Source: Lolium rigidum
Lineage: Eukaryota > Streptophyta > Magnoliopsida > Poales > Poaceae
Reading direction: 5' to 3'
Length of the DNA: 64,000 bases
NCBI RefSeq assembly: GCF_022539505.1
Contig: NC_061514.1
Location: forward strand, 338,131,090-338,195,089
Below the pieces are notes generated by a model, which was not told where the DNA came from, ran no database searches, and saw only the letters and a list, made by a program, of their open reading frames with translations. Positions 59,084 to 64,000 of the stretch are shown here, in pieces. Each line of letters opens with the position of its first letter. The stretch's first letter is position 1. Both the position numbers and the translations under genes were made by a program.

Positions 59084-60036
59084 TCAAGAGTAACTCGTTC
59101 TCTTCGGGAGCAGCACCAAGAAAGTCGGCATAATGGCCATCGGCAAAAAGTCGGCATCCATCCGAAGAAGGTCCTCAATCATTTCTTCGGCTATAGGTGT
59201 AACCTTCGTGTTAATCCTATCAACACCAACTCTCCGGCGTTTTACCTTTTGATGAACCCTCTCGACAACTTGGGCAAGGTCAAGCTTTGAGTGACAGATC
59301 TCGGAGCATGATAAGAGCAAATCGGCACCAGCTACCGCTTGTGCTTTGACAAAATCGTGGATACTTGCGAGCATCCTTGAACCTCTCCATCAATTCAGGA
59401 AGAGTTTTTGGTGGGACATTCCGAGGAAACATGGAGTTGTAAACCATAGATAAGGTTTTGGTACAGAAGTGAAGGAAATCACGGGTTTGAGAGGTACGAT
59501 CCTGAAATCTGGTAATTTGGCGGGTCCTCTCCGGAGTGGCCCAAAACAAAGAACCATGGTCCAAGGAAAGATTGACAAGGAGGTTTGTCCTAGTGTTTAC
59601 CCTCTCTTCCTCGGCAGCAGCATCAATAAAGGCACCTATCAACACAACGAAGGGACAACCTTTAGGAGACAATAGCATGAAGATGAAAGATATCACAAGA
59701 CGAGACAAACATACCCGATATATCTGCACTGGCCTCATTCATTAACCCGAGCATGAAATTTTCTCGAGTGACCGCTTTTTCAGCTTCAGAAACAGCAATC
59801 TCCTTAGCAGCCACAGCCTCGCGGGCTTGCTGAAGGGCAACTTTTTCGGCTTCAGATGATTTACGAGACTGCTCCATCATCGCAAGTGTTTGCTTTTTCG
59901 CATACTGAAGTTGTTGTCGAAGATCATTCAATTCTTGCGACAAGGTATCATCGACAGGTGCAGTATCAATAACAGTTCTCTCCGCGGGAAGAAGGCGAAG
60001 CATTGGAAGGAGTAGGAATTGGAGTATAGTTATCAA
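59084..60036 (-). pseudogene. second antisense gene of the Tat element (coiled coil plus helical domain), broken
   Basis: On the minus strand a coiled coil is readable at 60000-59720 (SQELNDLRQQLQYAKKQTLA ... VTRENFMLGLMNEASADISG), followed by a GTATGT donor near 59718. After an AG near 59644 the sequence continues AFIDAAAEEERVNTRTNLLV, FWATPERTRQITRFQDRTSQ and FLHFCTKTLSMVYNSMFPRN. A frame change near 59370 leads into LDLAQVVERVHQKVKRRRVG and MIEDLLRMDADFLP, with a stop at 59084. The helical domain is known to me only from proteins encoded antisense in such elements; I know no function. The start of the gene is not visible and may be spliced to an upstream exon. Only 177 bp separate it from the stop of the first antisense gene. 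Confidence 0.6.
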
Positions 60037-60213
60037 ATATCAACTGAAATTTAAAACGGAACAACATTAAAAAACAGGCAAAGATAGAGTTCTTCATTAA
60101 TCTCTCGAGAATAATTACAAGGGCACTACGATGGAGCTAGGGAAATACGTGTCGCCAAAAGACTACTTTGGCGACAAGAGCAAAAGAAGCAAAAGAAAAA
60201 CGGAGGCATGCAA

Positions 60214-62953
60214 CTAGACCTCCGGCCTTGACGAACTAGGAGTCGACGTTGGCTGGATCCCGAGATACGCCAAGATTTTCTTCGTATTGGGCTTGGCCGC
60301 CTTCATCGCTGACTTCCACCTCGACCGTTCTATCGGATCGGTGTCGCCAACCTTCGTCCGGTCGAGAGTCTCGTCGACCGTCGGCAACCGGAGCAACGAG
60401 TATTTTCAACGGCTACCTTCATGTTCTCATGGCGCAGCTTCAGCCCAAGATCTTCCGATGTATTGAACATCTTGGCGAGGTCAAGGAAAGTCGAAGGTTC
60501 CTCTTTCTTCGGGAAGAAGTAGGGGAACAACGCCGACAAAGCCCCACCGGCATTGGCCACGCCTTCACGAATTTCGCGTCCATGGGACTCTAGAAGAGAA
60601 AGTGCGTCAAGAAGAGGGTCATTGACGGGCTTTTCCAGGTCAAAATCTTGGTTGGTTTGGGCTGCCACATAAGAAAGAACATTAGTCAAAAACCAAGAAA
60701 CAAGAAGTACAAACAAAATAGAAGGGACAAGTGATATTACTCAGTGTACGTCGACTTTGCGAATTCGGACGCTTGATGATCCCTTGTTCTCGTGCAACCT
60801 GTGCAGATTTTTGCTCGTGCAAGGCAGATTCAGCATCTTTGAGCCTTTGCTGCAATTCTTCGACACTAGCAGCCTTTGCTTTGGCATCATCAGCTTCAGC
60901 TCTGGCTTCGCTAGCAGCAAGCTCAGCTTTCTTGCGAGCCGTTTCACTTTTCTCAAGATTCCGAGAAAGTATCTCGGCACGTTGGTTAGCTTCCGCAAGT
61001 TTTTCTGTTGAGAAAGGAAAAGGAAGAGAAGAAAGATCAAAAATAGCGACAAGCAGCAGGAGTAAAAAACCAAGGAAAAAACAGCAAGTATAAAAGTCGT
61101 CACCTTCGGCTCTGCTGGCATACTCGCGGTACCCAATAAATTGGGACCCAATGCGGATAAGATCCTTGATCATAGGCTGTCAAAGAAGAAGGAAAGAAGG
61201 GGAAAAATTTCGGCATTACACAAAGTAAAGGTCCACAAAAGCAAAATAGAGGAAATATAGATCTCGATAAACTTACATCATCCAAGAGCTGCGAGGAAGA
61301 ACTGCCCAATTGAGGAGGAGGCTCAACGATCATTTCAACCCTTGCCCTTTTTGGCGAAGGGACAAGGGGGCTCGATGGTGGAGTAGTAGTGACGACGTTT
61401 TGTTGGGGAGGCGATGTTTCATCTCCTTCAACTAACGTGTCCGAAACAAGCACAGTACGTGACGTGCTGGTCCGAGGAGCTACGTCAGGAACTGGCACTT
61501 CTTCCTCATCACTAGTAAACAAAAATCGACAGTACAAAAAGCAAGACAGAGTTAAATCTTTCGAGTACATCAAAAAGAGGAGGAGAGATAAAATTGACTT
61601 ACGAGCTGATGAGGGACTCAAAATAAGGATCATAAGCTGCCTTCGGATCAGAAGGAACAACTTCTTCAGCCTTAGAAATGCCGTAATCCTCGACTTCGGT
61701 CCTTTTCCTTTTGTTCTTCGGAGAAACAAGCAGGAGGAAGGGATTCAGTCGATTCACTAGCTTCAGACTCAACCTCTCTCTCATGAGAAGCCGCAGATTT
61801 GTGAGAACCCGCGACTTCACTTTCAGGGACAGAAGAGCCTTGAGTATCGTCGGCAACGACGGTCATTTCTTCGACTTCTCCACCCCCAGGAAGAGGAGGA
61901 AGGGAAGTTATACTAGGATGGTCCTGAAAAAATAAGAAACCAAAGAAAACGTAAAGAGATGACAATACAATGAGATGCGGGGAAAAAAGGCGCAACAAGA
62001 TAAAAACGCGGAAAGACAAAATACCTTGGGGAGTGGATTGGTGGAGCTGTATGGTTCCACGCGACAAGAAGAAGGAACTGGATCTTTGCCCAGGCGAGAA
62101 AGTCTTCGAACCAACTTCTCCAAGTCCTTGGTGGAAAGGTTACCGGAGATTCTGTTGGCGTCATTTTCACCAGAGTACGTCCAAAGGGGATTTTTGCGAG
62201 CCTGAAGAGGCTGCACTCTAATCCTAAGAAAGTAAGCAGTGATTTGAACACCAGATAGCTCCTCGCCTCGAGTATTTTGAAGCTGGCGAATGCGAGACAT
62301 GAGCGCCTCTGTCGCCTTTTTCTCTTCCTCAGAAGCTTCGGCATCCCAGGAGCGACGGCGCTGAATTTTGGCACTCCGTCGAAGGGAATTATGTTGTGCT
62401 CAACGGAGTTGGCGCTTTCTTCGTGAATGTAAAGCCACTTCTTGCGCCATCCTTGGACAGAATCGGGAAACTTGACGTCGAAATAATCGACATCGCATCG
62501 AATACAGATAACAACGCCACCTATGTTATAAGTGACGTTGTGGGAGCCATTGCGGCGGAGGCAGAAGATGCGTTTCCAAAGAGCCCAATTAGGAGCGACT
62601 CCAAGAAAGCATTCGCAAAGGGTGATAAAAATAGAAATGTGAAGGATGGAATTGGGGGTCGGATGATGCGGTTGAATCCCATAGACAAAGAGAAGACCGC
62701 GGAGGAAATCATGGATTGGGGTAGAGAGGCCGCGGATAAGATGATCAACGAAACTAACCCGATACTCCATTGGAGGCTTGGGATAGCTTTCTTCACTGGA
62801 AAGCGGATGGCGCCTTCCTTCTTCATCGGGCCAAGCCTTTTCATCGAGGTTGGCGTCTTGGTTGGAGATCTTGGATCTCTCCCACTCAAGATCTTCGGCG
62901 GCCATCGCGGACTCGGAGTGCTCGTGGCGGGTCAAACGCGCACGCGGCGGCAT
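60214..62953 (-). pseudogene. first antisense gene of the Tat element: Transposase_28-type protein, six exons, three frame breaks
   Basis: Exons on the minus strand: 62953-62025, 61923-61603, 61514-61277, 61176-61104, 61004-60750, 60661-60214. All five introns are GT-AG and the phases join. The N-terminal domain (residues about 60-240) matches the plant 'putative gypsy type transposon' family: VSFVDHLIRGLSTPIHDFLR, FVYGIQPHHPTPNSILHISI, GSHNVTYNIGGVVIC and KFPDSVQGWRKKWLYI. Then come an acidic, Ser-rich linker (exons 2-3), PMIKDLIRIGSQFIGYREYA (exon 4), a coiled coil (exon 5), and DPLLDALSLLESHGREIREG and FPYFFPKKEEPSTFLDLAKM (exon 6), ending SSSRPEV. Frame breaks near 62350, 61740 and 60400 inactivate this copy. 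The start could be 62953 or 62905 (MAAEDLEW). Its role in the retrotransposon is unknown. Confidence 0.78.
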
Positions 62954-63080
62954 CCACGGAAGCGGATTGAGCAATGTATGCGAGAGCGGGAAATCGGCGA
63001 AGATTGGGCGCAGAGGAAGATTTGCGAAGAGGAACAGGTGAGCGGCGCAAGCGAGGGGATGAACGGAGGTTGAAGACAGG

Positions 63081-63088
63081 TTTATATA
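63081..63088 (-). promoter_or_regulatory. TATA box for the antisense gene
   Basis: The minus strand reads TATATAAA here, 128 bp before the ATG at 62953 and 176 bp before the alternative ATG at 62905. It is followed by a TC-rich leader. Position and sequence suit a start of transcription near 63050 running towards the gag-pol genes. Confidence 0.5.
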
Positions 63089-64000
63089 AGAATTGGGTGA
63101 AGCAGTGTACCGTTGGATGAGGAAATCGTGTGGTGAGAATTGATTTTCTGGTTACAAGGGCAAAAAAGTATTTTTACTGGGATAGGCGTTACCGCACAAG
63201 CACCAGAAAAAGCGGAGGACGTGTGTCCCCCACTTGCACGACGTGTCAACATGGTGGGAACGATGGACCCACAAAGCAGAAAAATATCGACCAGTGATAG
63301 AATTGAAGAAAATTTGACAAGGGAAAATATGTCGACAAGAGAAAGGAGAATGGCGACAGGATAAGTTATTTGAATGCATCGGGAGCCTTTGGTCAGAAAC
63401 AAGTTTTTGCCCAAACGCTCGGGGGCTACTTCGAAAAAAGAAAACTTTCGACAATGGCAAATATAGAAAATGTTGAGCCTACGAGTCAAGCACAAGTTCT
63501 TGGTCAGTAGCCTCGAAGCTACTCCCATCGGGAACGCTGTTCGCGTGCCCGATGAAATTAACAAAGGAAAAATAGAACAAGCAAGAGAGTATATTTCGAG
63601 TTATCATTAACTCTCCATATACTCCCATCGGGAAAGCAATATAAGTCATATTTGACTCAATAAAATGTGCCATTCCAACAGTCGGAAAAGCACTCGACAA
63701 TATATTCTCGTAACGCCGAAGTTGCGATCAATTTCTGAATGCCGCAAAATTGCGAAGGTAAGACCCCGCACCTATTCTCGCTGGGCGTGGCATCGCCGAA
63801 GACTGCGCTCGCTACTTTTATCCGTATCAACAGATACGAAGAAAAATCCTAACGGACGCGTTAGGTACTCGATAAATTTAACTGGGACTCGACAGAATGG
63901 TAAGACCTTAAGCGGCACCTGTCGAAGTTTACACCAGTATCCCGAAATCATGTCCGGGGACGTGATTTTGAAGTAGGTTTTTGCGGATTGCCACTAGAGC
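63089..64000. other. 3' non-coding region of the Tat element
   Basis: No coding frame is recognised. It holds the CTCGGGGGCTACTTCG motif at about 63417 and lies upstream of the antisense gene, so it may include its promoter. The polypurine tract and 3' LTR are not reached. The last 300 bases contain words such as GGTACTCGATAAATTTAACT without a known identity. Confidence 0.5.

Larger units (their letters stand above)
51770..64000 (+). mobile_element. Tat-lineage Ty3/gypsy retrotransposon, 5' LTR to beyond the window
   Basis: Order on the plus strand: LTR 51770-52153, primer-binding site, gag, protease, RT, RNase H, second RNase H of archaeal type, integrase, then about 5.3 kb of extra DNA that carries two genes on the opposite strand. 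A dual RNase H together with extra ORFs after integrase is characteristic of the plant Tat lineage (Grande, Cinful, RIRE2, Retand, Ogre). Every plus-strand coding part has frameshifts or stops, so this copy is not autonomous. The 3' LTR is beyond the right edge. Confidence 0.9.

Noticed and set aside
62396..63073. 225-codon plus-strand frame opposite the antisense gene
   Set aside because: It is the complement of the conserved Transposase_28-like exon and shows no similarity of its own.
1..64000. CRISPR arrays, bacterial operons, rRNA or tRNA genes
   Set aside because: The window is plant nuclear DNA; no regularly spaced repeats, no cloverleaf with A/B boxes and no rRNA sequence were recognised.

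Overview
The window is nuclear DNA of a large-genome grass, most likely from the tribe Triticeae (wheat, barley, rye, Aegilops). Five lines of sequence evidence support this: intron-containing plant genes; nested LTR retrotransposons with TGATACGTCT-type termini; CACTA, Harbinger, hAT and Stowaway-like elements; a Ty3/gypsy element with a second (archaeal-type) RNase H; and a GCACCGGTTC subterminal repeat of the cereal CACTA type. From memory the rice HsfB4b and xylulose kinase loci lie on chromosome 7, which would fit Triticeae group 2; this was not tested here.

Layout. 1-7355: nested LTR retrotransposons on the minus strand. One element (LTR 5895-7355, broken gag 3331-5603) is interrupted by a second one, whose 5' LTR is 1768-3330 and whose interior runs off the left edge. 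7356-13990: decayed LTR-retrotransposon DNA, including two diverged LTRs of one family facing away from each other. 14293-16150: a heat-stress transcription factor of class B4 (minus, 2 exons). 16812-20355: a 1.2-kb tandem duplication; one copy carries a 1.1-kb CACTA element and the other keeps the empty site. 20935-22543: a Harbinger-like element carrying a GC-rich broken ORF. 22544-30340: gene-poor DNA with small inverted-repeat elements and microsatellites. 30341-31153: a CCHC zinc-knuckle protein (ZCCHC10-like, minus). 34935-38933: a complete 11-exon xylulose kinase (minus, 562 aa) with two MITEs in intron 1. 40030-41080: a LINE remnant. 41304-41912: an unrecognised 202-aa ORF (plus). 43776-46279: the complex I LYR subunit B14/NDUFA6 (minus, 2 exons, 131 aa). 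46682-49990: a broken Harbinger transposase and unassigned repetitive DNA. 49996-51593: a solo LTR with a perfect 5-bp target duplication. 51770 to the right edge: a Tat-lineage Ty3/gypsy element on the plus strand, with 5' LTR, gag, protease, RT, RNase H, archaeal-type RNase H and integrase, all frameshifted.

The most unusual object is in the 3' half of that last element. Two genes lie antisense to its gag-pol. The larger one can be followed through six exons joined by five canonical GT-AG introns with compatible phases, and a TATA box lies on the minus strand just upstream. It matches my memory of plant 'putative gypsy type transposon' (Transposase_28) proteins. A second antisense gene, with a coiled coil and a helical domain, follows. 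Both carry frameshifts in this copy.

The single-copy genes do not form a pathway. They cover transcriptional repression in development and heat response (HsfB4), probable RNA binding (ZCCHC10), D-xylulose phosphorylation (XK) and mitochondrial complex I (NDUFA6). Most of the sequence is transposable element. Splice sites were placed by reading GT/AG signals, phase and family similarity; no transcript was available.
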